Below are positions 7,534-15,273 of a DNA stretch of 64,000 nucleotides, piece by piece. The DNA lies in NCBI GenBank assembly GCA_934402055.1, contig CAKRTC010000001.1, positions 62,001 to 126,000 on the forward strand, read 5' to 3'. A program made the translations under genes and the position numbers. The notes below the pieces were generated by a model. It was not told where the DNA came from and ran no database searches. It was given only the letters and a program-made list of their open reading frames with translations. Numbering within the stretch: position 1 is the stretch's first letter; each line of letters begins with the position of its first letter. This stretch comes from an uncultured Lachnospiraceae bacterium. GTDB lineage: Bacteria > Bacillota > Clostridia > Lachnospirales > Lachnospiraceae.

Positions 7534-9822
7534 ATGAAGCGCAGTGTAATAATCATCACGCATATCCTTGCAATAATGCTCGCCTTGGCGGGCTTTATTG
7601 CGTTACACGGATATTCTGTGGACGGAAGAGGAATAAGCAGTATCAATACCTCACATTTCGAGGATTCGATAAAGTTTTCAGACATGGTCAGCGAGGATCT
7701 CTCTAAGATAAGGAGACTTGCCGTGCTACAAAATGCTTTTGAGAATGACGGAGAGCTGGACACGGATATGCTTGTGGCAGGTGCGACTACCGTGAACGGA
7801 AACATTTCCTATACGGTGTCGGATATCATGAACATAGCAAAGACCTTCGGATATTCGATAGACTACGAAAGTAAGGAACTCAGCTATACCAAGGTTACGG
7901 AGGAGCCGAACAACTATCAGGTAAAACTGCACTATAAGGCATATGATCCTTATTACTTTGATAATATAACCCCGGGTCCTTCACAGGGAGTAATGACCAT
8001 CAAGGAACTGTGTATAGAGACTCTCCGTGCTGTGGCTGAGTACTATTCTCTGAGAAGTGTTTATGATGCCGAAGAGTCTAATTTCAAGTATAATGCGTAT
8101 TTTGTAAGCAATGACAATGAGGATGTGTCTGTAGGCAATGTCGGAGAGAACGGATTCGATGCAGCAGGCTTCGGAAGATATCTTATAGTCAGCGACAGCA
8201 TGGATATAAATACCAATATCAATCCAATCCCGTCAAATGTAATGCCGGATTCGTCGAGCTTTGGTTTCGGAGATACAGACGGCAATGTGTTGGAACTTGG
8301 AATAGATACGAGCTATCTCTATAACGACAGGTACAGGGAGGCCGCGGAGGATTACGGTGCATATATAGGGCGAGCCTATGCATGGCTTACGGCATTTGTT
8401 ATAGGTTTAATAGTGAGTGCGATAAGTCTTGTTCTTGTCGTAAGAGACAAGAACTTCGCAAGCTCCGGAAGGATATATGCTCTCGATAAGCTTCCGGTTG
8501 AGGGCATGCTTGCGGTTCAGGCCTTTGCGGCAGTCTTTATCTATGCACTGTTCAGAGCAGCCCTCTACAACTTCATGGATGTATTTATAAATGAAGATGA
8601 CTGGGGCTTCTGGTGCACAACAGTCAAATCCGTGATAGTATATGCATTTTTAGTTGGCGCAATGTGCTCGATGTACAGACGCTCGCATTACGGCGGAATG
8701 TTTAAGAATTCCCTGATAAGCAGGGCGATAGCAGCACTCGGGGATGAGAATGAAAATACCGTCAGGACCACACTTATCCCGTATGTACTCTATATTGCTG
8801 TAAATGCCGTATGTATAGGAAGCAGCGTATATTTTCTTACAAACGGATTTTTCAACAGGTATTATTATTTTGCGGCGATAATGCTCATCCTTTTTGCGGC
8901 CGCTTTGGATATCTACGCATATCTTACGGTCTACGGAAGAAACAGACAAAGAGGCAGTATCAATACGGCATTAAGACGTATTTCACAGGGTGAAGTAGGA
9001 TATACTCTGGAGACCGATGGCTTTACCGGCGGAGAGCTTGAAGCGGTAGAGAGTATAAACAGCATTTCGGACGGTTTAAAGAGCGCACTTAATGAGCAGG
9101 TCAAGGCAGACAGACTGAAGGCGGATCTTATCACAAATGTTTCGCATGATATCAAGACACCGCTTACCTCGATAATCAACTATGTGGATCTGATCAAGAG
9201 AGAAAACATAGACAATGAAAAGGTAAGGGAGTATATAGATGTACTCGATAAGAAATCGGCAAGACTTAAGAATCTTACAGAGGATCTGGTCGAGGCATCA
9301 AAGGCAAGCTCCGGAAATATTAAGCTTGATATGTGTAAGCTTGATATGGCAGAGCTTGCGATACAGGCAGGAGGCGAATTCGAAGATAAGTTTGCCGCAA
9401 GACATCTTGAGTTCAATCTGAATACCGGAGACGGACCGGCCTATGTTATGGCAGACGGCAGACATCTCTGGAGAGTCTTTGAAAATCTACTCAATAATGC
9501 TGCCAAATATGCCATGGAGAATACGAGGATATATGCCGATGTGGAGCATATAGGAAGTGACTGTGTATTCTCGATCAAGAATATCTCGCAGTCAAAGCTC
9601 AATATATCACCGGAAGAGCTTACAGAGAGATTTATAAGAGGAGATGTGTCACGAAGCACCGAGGGTTCGGGACTCGGACTCAATATTGCACAGAGCCTCA
9701 CCAAGCTTATGGGAGGCAGACTTGTTATCGAGATAGACGGAGATCTCTACAAGGCAAAGGTCATTATGCCTTGCTGTGGAGAAAAAGAGTCCGGAAGCTC
9801 TTCGGCATCGGTGACAGAATAA
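7534..9822 (+). CDS. Membrane sensor histidine kinase
   Basis: 762 residues, starting one base after the response-regulator stop. The N-terminal membrane segment (about 5-25) is followed by a large extracellular region (about 30-280) and several further membrane segments (about 285-470). A short linker leads to the HisKA helix with phospho-acceptor His538 (NVSHDIKTPLTS) and a HATPase_c domain with the N box (ENLLNNAAKYA) and G box (GSGLGLNIAQSL). The multi-spanning input module is larger than in common VanS/PhoR kinases. The ligand is unknown. It is almost certainly paired with the regulator just upstream. Confidence 0.92.
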   Translation: MKRSVIIITHILAIMLALAGFIALHGYSVDGRGISSINTSHFEDSIKFSDMVSEDLSKIRRLAVLQNAFENDGELDTDMLVAGATTVNGNISYTVSDIMNIAKTFGYSIDYESKELSYTKVTEEPNNYQVKLHYKAYDPYYFDNITPGPSQGVMTIKELCIETLRAVAEYYSLRSVYDAEESNFKYNAYFVSNDNEDVSVGNVGENGFDAAGFGRYLIVSDSMDINTNINPIPSNVMPDSSSFGFGDTDGNVLELGIDTSYLYNDRYREAAEDYGAYIGRAYAWLTAFVIGLIVSAISLVLVVRDKNFASSGRIYALDKLPVEGMLAVQAFAAVFIYALFRAALYNFMDVFINEDDWGFWCTTVKSVIVYAFLVGAMCSMYRRSHYGGMFKNSLISRAIAALGDENENTVRTTLIPYVLYIAVNAVCIGSSVYFLTNGFFNRYYYFAAIMLILFAAALDIYAYLTVYGRNRQRGSINTALRRISQGEVGYTLETDGFTGGELEAVESINSISDGLKSALNEQVKADRLKADLITNVSHDIKTPLTSIINYVDLIKRENIDNEKVREYIDVLDKKSARLKNLTEDLVEASKASSGNIKLDMCKLDMAELAIQAGGEFEDKFAARHLEFNLNTGDGPAYVMADGRHLWRVFENLLNNAAKYAMENTRIYADVEHIGSDCVFSIKNISQSKLNISPEELTERFIRGDVSRSTEGSGLGLNIAQSLTKLMGGRLVIEIDGDLYKAKVIMPCCGEKESGSSSASVTE

Positions 9823-9840
9823 AGATTAGGAAACATAGGA

Positions 9841-10515
9841 ATGAGAATAAGACATATTAAGGGAGTAGAGGAACTTATAGCCGCAGAGGAGCTTGTTATA
9901 CAGAAGCCCGAAAATTGCAAGGGAAGATGGAGAGAAGAGGTCTTCGGAAATGCTGCCCCGCTTTTTCTTGAGATAGGCATGGGAATGGGCACGTTTATAC
10001 GAACACACAGCTTTAATCATCCTGAAGTGAATTATCTCGGAATGGAACTTAATACCACCGTTTTATATAAGGCGGTAAACAGATACAAGAGCGAGAGAGC
10101 CGAACGTGCCGGGGAAGGAAGGGAAGCTGACAACCTCAGATTCATCAGGAACAATGCGAGATTTCTGGAAGAGTATTTTGAGGAAGGCGAAGTGGACAGG
10201 ATATATCTTAACTTCTCTGATCCGTGGCCGAAGGAACGTTCTGCCGGTCGAAGACTGACTTCACCGCAGTTCCTTAAGCTCTATGACAGGATACTTAAAG
10301 CGGACGGATGTATCGAGTTTAAGACCGATAACAGAGGTCTTTTTGATTATTCTGTGGAAACGATACCGGCAAACGGATGGAAGATAGATGCGATTACTTA
10401 TGATCTGCATAATGATGACAAGATGAATGCAGGCAATGTAATGACCGAGTATGAGGAGAAATTCTCATCTAAGGGAAATCCTATCTATAAGCTTATCGCA
10501 AGCAGAAAAGCTTAA
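9841..10515 (+). CDS. trmB: tRNA (guanine-N7-)-methyltransferase
   Basis: 224 residues, the normal TrmB length. It makes m7G46 in the tRNA variable loop using S-adenosylmethionine. Diagnostic segments are LEIGMGMGTF (SAM site), NYLGMELN, the catalytic NFSDPWPKERSAGRRLTSPQ motif, and the C-terminal TEYEEKFSSKGNPIYKL. ATG 9841 follows an AGGA-type site and lies 18 bases after the kinase stop, so it may be the last gene of that operon. A strong terminator-containing repeat follows at 10606-10678. Confidence 0.95.
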   Translation: MRIRHIKGVEELIAAEELVIQKPENCKGRWREEVFGNAAPLFLEIGMGMGTFIRTHSFNHPEVNYLGMELNTTVLYKAVNRYKSERAERAGEGREADNLRFIRNNARFLEEYFEEGEVDRIYLNFSDPWPKERSAGRRLTSPQFLKLYDRILKADGCIEFKTDNRGLFDYSVETIPANGWKIDAITYDLHNDDKMNAGNVMTEYEEKFSSKGNPIYKLIASRKA

Positions 10516-10581
10516 GCATACCGCCCGCCGGAACCATACCTGATGTAAACTACACTTATGGTCAGCAAGGTAAAAAGAATA

Positions 10582-10619
10582 TTAGCGCATAAACGGAATC
10601 TTAGCGCATAAACGGAATC
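10582..10619 (+). repeat. Tandem duplication of a 19-base unit
   Basis: TTAGCGCATAAACGGAATC occurs twice back to back (10582-10600 and 10601-10619). The GCATAAACGGAATC part recurs at 15045 in the second copy of the 73-base repeat, so this is an extra partial copy at the repeat's left edge. Confidence 0.85.
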
Positions 10620-10678
10620 GGAAAGATGAGGATGAGCAAGTTTACTTGCAATCATCCTCATCTTTTTGATTGCGTAAC
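10606..10678 (+). terminator. Dispersed 73-base repeat, copy 1, with strong terminator
   Basis: The unit holds a perfect 14-bp stem (10622-10635 with 10652-10665), extended by GCAAG/CTTGC (10636-10640 with 10645-10649) around a TTTA loop, then TTTTTGATTG. This is a strong intrinsic terminator after trmB. The same 73-base unit occurs at 15045-15117 with four differences, two of which exchange one base pair of the stem. Confidence 0.85.
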
Positions 10679-10918
10679 GGAAATGAGCACAAAGTGCCGA
10701 TAGGCACGGGTGCGAATTTACGTAGGATCGCGAGAGTGCGAAGCACGAAGCAATCCGTATTATGCGCTAAACCCAAATTAAATAGAAAATGTAGAAAAAA
10801 AGCGCAGATGGATCGCGAGAGTGCGAAGCACGAAGCAATCCGTATTATGCGCTACTCCCACCATCAAAAGCGGTTGAGCGGAAATGAGCACAAAGTGCCG
10901 ATAGGCACGGGTGCGAAT
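10678..10918 (+). repeat. REP-like cluster: two 40-base and two 45-base repeats
   Basis: Repeat A (40 bases, with the GTGCC-GATA-GGCAC hairpin) is identical at 10678-10717 and 10879-10918. Repeat B (45 bases, with GTGC-GAA-GCAC and outer GGAT/ATCC) is identical at 10725-10769 and 10810-10854. The order is A-B-B-A, all in direct orientation. The block sits in the 578-base gap between trmB and nadB. The apparent frame through it repeats itself and has no ribosome-binding site, so I treat it as non-coding. The rest of the gap holds the nad promoter. Confidence 0.85.
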
Positions 10919-10943
10919 AACTACATAGACAGCACTGGATTAC

Positions 10944-10979
10944 AGGTGTCTTGACACCTATAAATAGCGGTGCTACAAT
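10944..10979 (+). promoter_or_regulatory. nad operon promoter with NiaR-type operator
   Basis: TTGACA (10951-10956), a 17-base spacer and TACAAT (10974-10979) form a near-consensus promoter. A perfect palindrome AGGTGTC-TT-GACACCT (10944-10959) covers the -35 box. Palindromes of this GTGTC/GACAC type are known NiaR (YrxA) sites in Firmicutes, and a NiaR gene lies in the operon. A bound repressor would block RNA polymerase. The leader to nadB is about 110 bases. Confidence 0.8.
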
Positions 10980-11093
10980 CAGCTCACTGCTTGAAGCGTG
11001 CATCGGAGGATTCCGAAATGTGCGGCAGCTGTCATCTGATATCTGCTTGTAAGGCTTTAAGCATATTAAAACGGAAAAGAGGACATAGCTATC

Positions 11094-12389
11094 GTGTCTG
11101 CTATGAATGAATATTTTGATACAGTAATCGTCGGAACAGGAGCCGCAGGTCTCTACTGTGCACTCAATCTTCCGGAGCGCATGAAGATACTGCTCGTAAC
11201 AAAGCAGAAGGCCGACGAGAGTGATTCCTTTCTTGCTCAGGGCGGAATATGTATGCTGTGCGGAGAAAACGACTACGAGCCGTATATGGAAGATACCATG
11301 CATGCCGGTCATTATGAAAATGACGTAAAAGCCGTGGATCTGATGATACGTTCATCTAACAGTATTATACGAGATCTTTTGCAAAGAGGAGTGGACTTCA
11401 CAAGAAATCCTGACGGAAGCCTTGCATTTACACGAGAGGGAGCACATTCCAGACCAAGGATACTTTTCCATGAGGATATCACCGGAAAAGAAATAACACA
11501 GACTCTGCTGGATGAAGTAAGGACAAGAGACAATATCACGCTTCGTGAGGATACAATCATGCTGGATATTATAAATGATTCGGATGCCTGCGGAGGAATA
11601 GTGGCAGTAGGAAGCGACGGGGAGCCTTATACCATAGGAGCTGCGGCGGTAGTGCTTGCCTGCGGTGGTATAGGCGGTCTTTATAAGAACTCAACTAATT
11701 TTTCGCACATTACCGGAGATGCTCTGGCTATAGCCATGCGTCACAATGTTGTTGTTGAACATCTTGATTATATACAGATACACCCGACAACACTTTTCTC
11801 AAGAAAACCGGGCAGACGTTTTCTTATATCCGAATCCGTAAGAGGCGAAGGCGCACTGCTTTATGATAAAAACGGTGCAAGATTTACAGATGAGCTTCAG
11901 CCGAGAGATGTCTTGAGCGGCATTATAAATGCGCAGATGGAAAAGGACGGTACCGAATATGTGTTGGAAGACATGAGGCCGATAGGGGAAGAAACAATAA
12001 GGAAGCATTTTCCAAACATACTTGCCCGCTGCAGAGAGGAAGGCTACGATCCGCTGCATGAGCCTATACCTGTAGTTCCTGCGCAGCATTATTTTATGGG
12101 AGGAATAAAGGCCGACTTAAGCGGAAGGACAAATCTTCCCGGACTCTATGCCTGCGGTGAAACAAGCTGCAGTGGTGTTCACGGAAGAAACAGGCTGGCC
12201 AGCAACTCGCTTTTGGAGTCTCTGGTATTTGCACAGCGCGCAGCTGATGATATATTGTTCGGAGAGAGAAAAAAATTCAGCGGCAGTGCTCCGGAACTTT
12301 CGGTATACAGAGAGCAGGAACCGCTTTTTGAAGCATACCGCAGGGAAGTGCTTAATGCTATAGAAAGGATGAAAGCAAGCCATGAATGA
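11094..12389 (+). CDS. nadB: L-aspartate oxidase
   Basis: 431 residues. This FAD enzyme oxidises L-aspartate to iminoaspartate, the first step of NAD de novo synthesis; in anaerobes fumarate can serve as electron acceptor. The N-terminal FAD site is GTGAAGLYCAL; other signatures are SFLAQGGI, HSRPRIL, the HPTTLF motif, and the C-terminal GLYACGETSCSGVHGRNRLASNSLLES. GTG 11094 fits AGAGGA 10 bases upstream; ATG 11103 is the alternative. It is shorter than the roughly 540-residue E. coli enzyme because most of the C-terminal helical domain is missing. It overlaps nadC by 8 bases. Confidence 0.93.
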   Translation: MSAMNEYFDTVIVGTGAAGLYCALNLPERMKILLVTKQKADESDSFLAQGGICMLCGENDYEPYMEDTMHAGHYENDVKAVDLMIRSSNSIIRDLLQRGVDFTRNPDGSLAFTREGAHSRPRILFHEDITGKEITQTLLDEVRTRDNITLREDTIMLDIINDSDACGGIVAVGSDGEPYTIGAAAVVLACGGIGGLYKNSTNFSHITGDALAIAMRHNVVVEHLDYIQIHPTTLFSRKPGRRFLISESVRGEGALLYDKNGARFTDELQPRDVLSGIINAQMEKDGTEYVLEDMRPIGEETIRKHFPNILARCREEGYDPLHEPIPVVPAQHYFMGGIKADLSGRTNLPGLYACGETSCSGVHGRNRLASNSLLESLVFAQRAADDILFGERKKFSGSAPELSVYREQEPLFEAYRREVLNAIERMKASHE

Positions 12390-13245
12390 TATCAATTTAA
12401 AACTTAATGCCGACAGACTGATACTTGCTGCCTTGAGAGAGGACATGCCGGGAGAGGATGTTTCGACCAATGCGGTAATGCCTGCATACAGATTGGGAAC
12501 TGTGAAACTTATTGCAAAACAGGAAGGCATTATAGCGGGACTTGATGTTTTCGCAAGAGTATTTACTTTGCTTGATGAAAGTACGAGCTTTGATTTTAAG
12601 TGCAGTGACGGAGACAAGGTGCATCCCGGTGAGATTCTCTGTGTTATTACGGGAGATATCAGAGTGCTGCTTTCCGGAGAAAGAACGGCGCTCAATTATC
12701 TGCAGCGTATGAGTGGTATTGCTACATATACGCATAGGACAGCAGAGGCACTTAAGGGCAGCGGAATAAAGCTTCTCGATACCAGAAAGACTACTCCCAA
12801 TAATCGTGTTTTTGAAAAATATGCCGTAAAGGTCGGAGGCGGCAACAATCACAGAACAGGACTTTCCGACGGAGTTATGCTGAAGGATAACCATATAGGT
12901 GCGGCAGGCGGTGTTGCCGAGGCTGTACGAATGGCAAAGGCCTATGCTCCGTTTGTCAGAAAGATAGAGGTCGAGACCGAGACCCTCGACGAGGTAAGAG
13001 AGGCAGTGGAGGCAGGTGCGGATATTATTATGCTTGACAATATGAGCGACGATGATATGCGTGAAGCCGTGAAACTTATAGCGGGCCGCGCCGAGACGGA
13101 GTGCTCCGGCAATGTTACACTTGATAATATATCAAGGCTTAAGAGCATAGGAATCGATTACGTATCAAGCGGTGCGCTTACACATTCGGCTCAGATACTC
13201 GATCTTTCAATGAAGGAACTTAAGCCTATAGACGAGGAAGCGTAA
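12382..13245 (+). CDS. nadC: Nicotinate-nucleotide pyrophosphorylase (carboxylating)
   Basis: 287 residues, normal for NadC (quinolinate phosphoribosyltransferase), which turns quinolinate and PRPP into nicotinate mononucleotide. Motifs include GERTALNYLQRMSGIATYT, the substrate-binding LDTRKTTPNNRVFEKYAV and GGGNNHRTGLSDGVMLKDNH, and a late IDYVSSGALTHS phosphate-binding loop. It starts inside the end of nadB and is followed one base later by niaR, so the genes are co-translated. Confidence 0.95.
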   Translation: MNDINLKLNADRLILAALREDMPGEDVSTNAVMPAYRLGTVKLIAKQEGIIAGLDVFARVFTLLDESTSFDFKCSDGDKVHPGEILCVITGDIRVLLSGERTALNYLQRMSGIATYTHRTAEALKGSGIKLLDTRKTTPNNRVFEKYAVKVGGGNNHRTGLSDGVMLKDNHIGAAGGVAEAVRMAKAYAPFVRKIEVETETLDEVREAVEAGADIIMLDNMSDDDMREAVKLIAGRAETECSGNVTLDNISRLKSIGIDYVSSGALTHSAQILDLSMKELKPIDEEA

Positions 13246-13246
13246 A

Positions 13247-13795
13247 ATGAATACAGACGAAAGAAAAAAACAGATACTGAATCTGCTTGTGTCGGCTGAC
13301 GAACCTATATCAGCCAAAGATCTTGCGGCAAGATTCAATGTCAGCCGTCAGGTCATAGTTCAGGATATGGCTGTTATAAGAGCTTCACATCCGGATATTA
13401 TATCGACAAACCGCGGTTATGTGAAAAACCGTCAGGAAAGCAGTGCCTGCATGAGAGAGCTTAAGCTTAAGCATAAGCCGGAGCAGGCTGCGGAGGAGCT
13501 TAATATAATTGTAGATCTCGGCGGACATGTTAAGAATATCAGTGTCAGCCATAAGATATACGGAAGGATCAGTGCGGAGCTTGATATAAGTTCCAGACAG
13601 GATGCATTGGAATTTACGAAGGCATTGGATGGTGCGGCTTCAACTGTGCTTTCTACTGTGACAGGGGGATATCATTATCATCTTATAGAGGCGTCCAGTG
13701 AAAAAAGACTTGATATGATAGAGGAGGCTCTGGATAAAGCGGGCTTTCTTGCACCTCTTACACCATGGGAAAAGGAAAACGGAATTTTATTATGA
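13247..13795 (+). CDS. niaR: NiaR (YrxA) family transcriptional repressor of NAD synthesis
   Basis: 182 residues. An N-terminal HTH_11 helix-turn-helix (about 5-60, with ISAKDLAARFNVSRQVIVQDM) is followed by a C-terminal 3H domain whose conserved His residues are visible in GGHVKNISVSH and TGGYHYHLIEA. The 3H domain is known to bind niacin as co-repressor. Its place inside the nad operon, with a matching palindrome on the operon promoter, argues for autoregulation when niacin is available. The stop overlaps the nadA start (ATGA). Confidence 0.93.
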   Translation: MNTDERKKQILNLLVSADEPISAKDLAARFNVSRQVIVQDMAVIRASHPDIISTNRGYVKNRQESSACMRELKLKHKPEQAAEELNIIVDLGGHVKNISVSHKIYGRISAELDISSRQDALEFTKALDGAASTVLSTVTGGYHYHLIEASSEKRLDMIEEALDKAGFLAPLTPWEKENGILL

Positions 13796-14709
13796 CAGTA
13801 CGCGAGATTCAGGACGAGATCATTCGTCTCAAAAAAGAAAAAAATATATGTATACTCGGACATGCCTATCAGAGTCAGGATGTTCTCGAGATTGCCGATT
13901 ACGTGGGCGATTCCTATGGATTGAGCCTTAATGCACAGGGAACAGATGCCGAAGGCGTGATCATGTGCGGAGTCAGATTCATGGCTGAGACCTGCAAGGT
14001 GCTGTCACCGGATAAAAAGGTGTGGCTTGCAAATCCGATGGCAGGATGTCCTATGGCAGATCAGGTCGACCTTGCAGTGCTCAGTGAGCTAAAAAAGAAA
14101 TATCCGGATCATGCCGTTGTGGCTTATATCAATACTACATCGGAACTTAAGACCGAGTGTGACGTATGCGTAACAAGCTCAAGTGCCGTAAAGATATGCA
14201 AGGCTATTGATAATGATAAAATACTCTTTATCCCGGATCAGAATCTGGGTGCATATGTTGCGGCACAGCTTCCGGATAAGGAGTTTGCTTTCTGGCACGG
14301 CGGATGTCCGAGACATATTTCTGTATCTTATGAGGAGGTACTTGCGGCAAAGGAAGCACATCCGGAAGCGTTGCTGCTGGTTCATCCGGAATGCCGTCCC
14401 AAGATAACGGCAGCAGCCGATTATATAGGATCGACAACAGGCATAATGTCTTTTGCCGAAAAGTCCGAGGCAAAGGAATTCATAATAGGAACGGAAAACA
14501 GCATAGTAGAGCATCTGCAGTATGCATGTCCGGATAAGAAGTTCTATCCTCTCAGTGTCAACTTGAGCTGCATGAATATGAGACTTACCACACTCGTGGA
14601 TATATACAATACACTTACCGGCCGCGGGGGCGAGGAAATCATTCTTTCGCAGGACGTAATAGACGGTGCGGGACGCTGTATAAGACGCATGGTAGAGCTC
14701 GGAGGCTGA
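13792..14709 (+). CDS. nadA: Quinolinate synthase A
   Basis: 305 residues, matching the compact NadA type. It condenses iminoaspartate with dihydroxyacetone phosphate using a [4Fe-4S] cluster. Candidate cluster ligands are the Cys in MCGVRFMAETCK, the CDVC in the TSELK segment, and the Cys in VHPEC. The N-terminal KNICILGHAYQ and the late STTGIMSF are typical. ATG 13792 overlaps the niaR stop and has an AAAAGGA site upstream; the in-frame ATG at 13765 lacks one. It is the last gene of the nad operon. The oxygen-labile cluster suits an anaerobe. Confidence 0.94.
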   Translation: MTVREIQDEIIRLKKEKNICILGHAYQSQDVLEIADYVGDSYGLSLNAQGTDAEGVIMCGVRFMAETCKVLSPDKKVWLANPMAGCPMADQVDLAVLSELKKKYPDHAVVAYINTTSELKTECDVCVTSSSAVKICKAIDNDKILFIPDQNLGAYVAAQLPDKEFAFWHGGCPRHISVSYEEVLAAKEAHPEALLLVHPECRPKITAAADYIGSTTGIMSFAEKSEAKEFIIGTENSIVEHLQYACPDKKFYPLSVNLSCMNMRLTTLVDIYNTLTGRGGEEIILSQDVIDGAGRCIRRMVELGG

Positions 14710-14734
14710 ATTTAAAAAAAATTAAAAATATCGC

Positions 14735-14763
14735 TTGACTTATTTTGGTGAATGCTGTATCCT
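14735..14763 (+). promoter_or_regulatory. Promoter of tRNA-Lys
   Basis: TTGACT (14735-14740), a 17-base spacer and TATCCT (14758-14763) lie 35 bases before the tRNA. The -10 matches 4 of 6 consensus bases. Confidence 0.6.
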
Positions 14764-14797
14764 ATACAAGTCGCTAAGATAACAAGCGATAAGAAAT

Positions 14798-14870
14798 GCG
14801 CCTTTAGCTCAGCTGGTAGAGCACCTGACTCTTAATCAGGGTGTCCAGGGTTCGAGTCCCTGAAGGCGCA
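14798..14870 (+). tRNA. tRNA-Lys (anticodon CTT)
   Basis: 73 bases fold into a full cloverleaf: acceptor GCGCCTT/AAGGCGC, D arm with AGCTGGTA, anticodon stem CCTGA/TCAGG around CTCTTAA (anticodon CTT), and T arm CAGGG-TTCGAGT-CCCTG, with discriminator A. CCA is not encoded. It reads Lys AAG codons. Confidence 0.97.
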
Positions 14871-14895
14871 CGCGAAGGGTCTGTTTTGACGGTTT

Positions 14896-14918
14896 AAGCC
14901 GTTGGGACGGGCTTTTTT
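14896..14918 (+). terminator. Terminator after tRNA-Lys
   Basis: AAGCCGT-TGGG-ACGGGCTT (one bulged G) is followed by a run of T. It lies 26 bases after the tRNA 3' end. Confidence 0.75.
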
Positions 14919-14946
14919 ATTTCATAGAAATTGCATTCTATGAAAT
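14919..14946. repeat. Inverted repeat, part of a small dispersed repeat
   Basis: Perfect 11-base arms (ATTTCATAGAA and TTCTATGAAAT) flank a six-base loop. The section 14927-14947 recurs at 20096-20116 with 19 of 21 bases identical. It lies in the 403-base gap 14871-15273, together with terminators and the second 73-base repeat. Confidence 0.6.
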
Positions 14947-15015
14947 AAAAAACGCTCCGCGGGATGCGCACTCGCGCGAAGGAGAAAACTGTCGCAAGCG
15001 ACCGCGCTCGGCGCG

Positions 15016-15040
15016 AGAATGTGCCAAGGCACATTCTTTT
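15016..15040 (+). terminator. Intrinsic terminator hairpin
   Basis: AGAATGTGC-CAAG-GCACATTCT followed by TTTTT. No gene is visible between the preceding terminator (14896) and this one. It may end readthrough from the tRNA unit or belong to an unrecognised small transcript in 14945-15015. Confidence 0.75.
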
Positions 15041-15044
15041 TTCA

Positions 15045-15117
15045 GCATAAACGGAATCTGGAACATGAGGATGAGCAAGTTTACTTGCAATCATCCTCAT
15101 GTTTTTGATTGCGTAAC
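15045..15117 (+). terminator. Dispersed 73-base repeat, copy 2, with terminator stem
   Basis: Same length as 10606-10678 and 69 of 73 bases identical. The stem pairs 15062-15074 with 15091-15103, again with GCAAG/CTTGC and a TTTTTGATTG tail. One stem pair is G-C in copy 1 and C-G here, so pairing is kept. Confidence 0.8.
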
Positions 15118-15171
15118 AGATATCTTATTATTAAGAATCTATGAATTCAATGTGACGGCTAAGCTGAAATA

Positions 15172-15200
15172 TTGCAAAAAAACTCTGCTGCGTATAGAAT
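15172..15200 (+). promoter_or_regulatory. Promoter of the gene at 15274
   Basis: TTGCAA (15172-15177), a 17-base spacer and TAGAAT (15195-15200) lie 73 bases before the ATG. The -10 matches 5 of 6 consensus bases. Confidence 0.65.
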
Positions 15201-15273
15201 AAAAACAAATATATACATTAATATCTTACTAAACACAAAGTTCAGTGTTTATTGAATAACTTGGGGATAAAGC

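Noticed and set aside
10582..10918. CRISPR array
   Set aside because: Repeats are only paired, the order is A-B-B-A, spacers are unequal and there are no cas genes.
10670..10954. Open frame of 94 residues in the trmB-nadB gap
   Set aside because: It runs through the A-B-B-A repeats, so its protein simply repeats itself (NEHKVPIGTGA twice); it has no ribosome-binding site and overlaps the nad operator.
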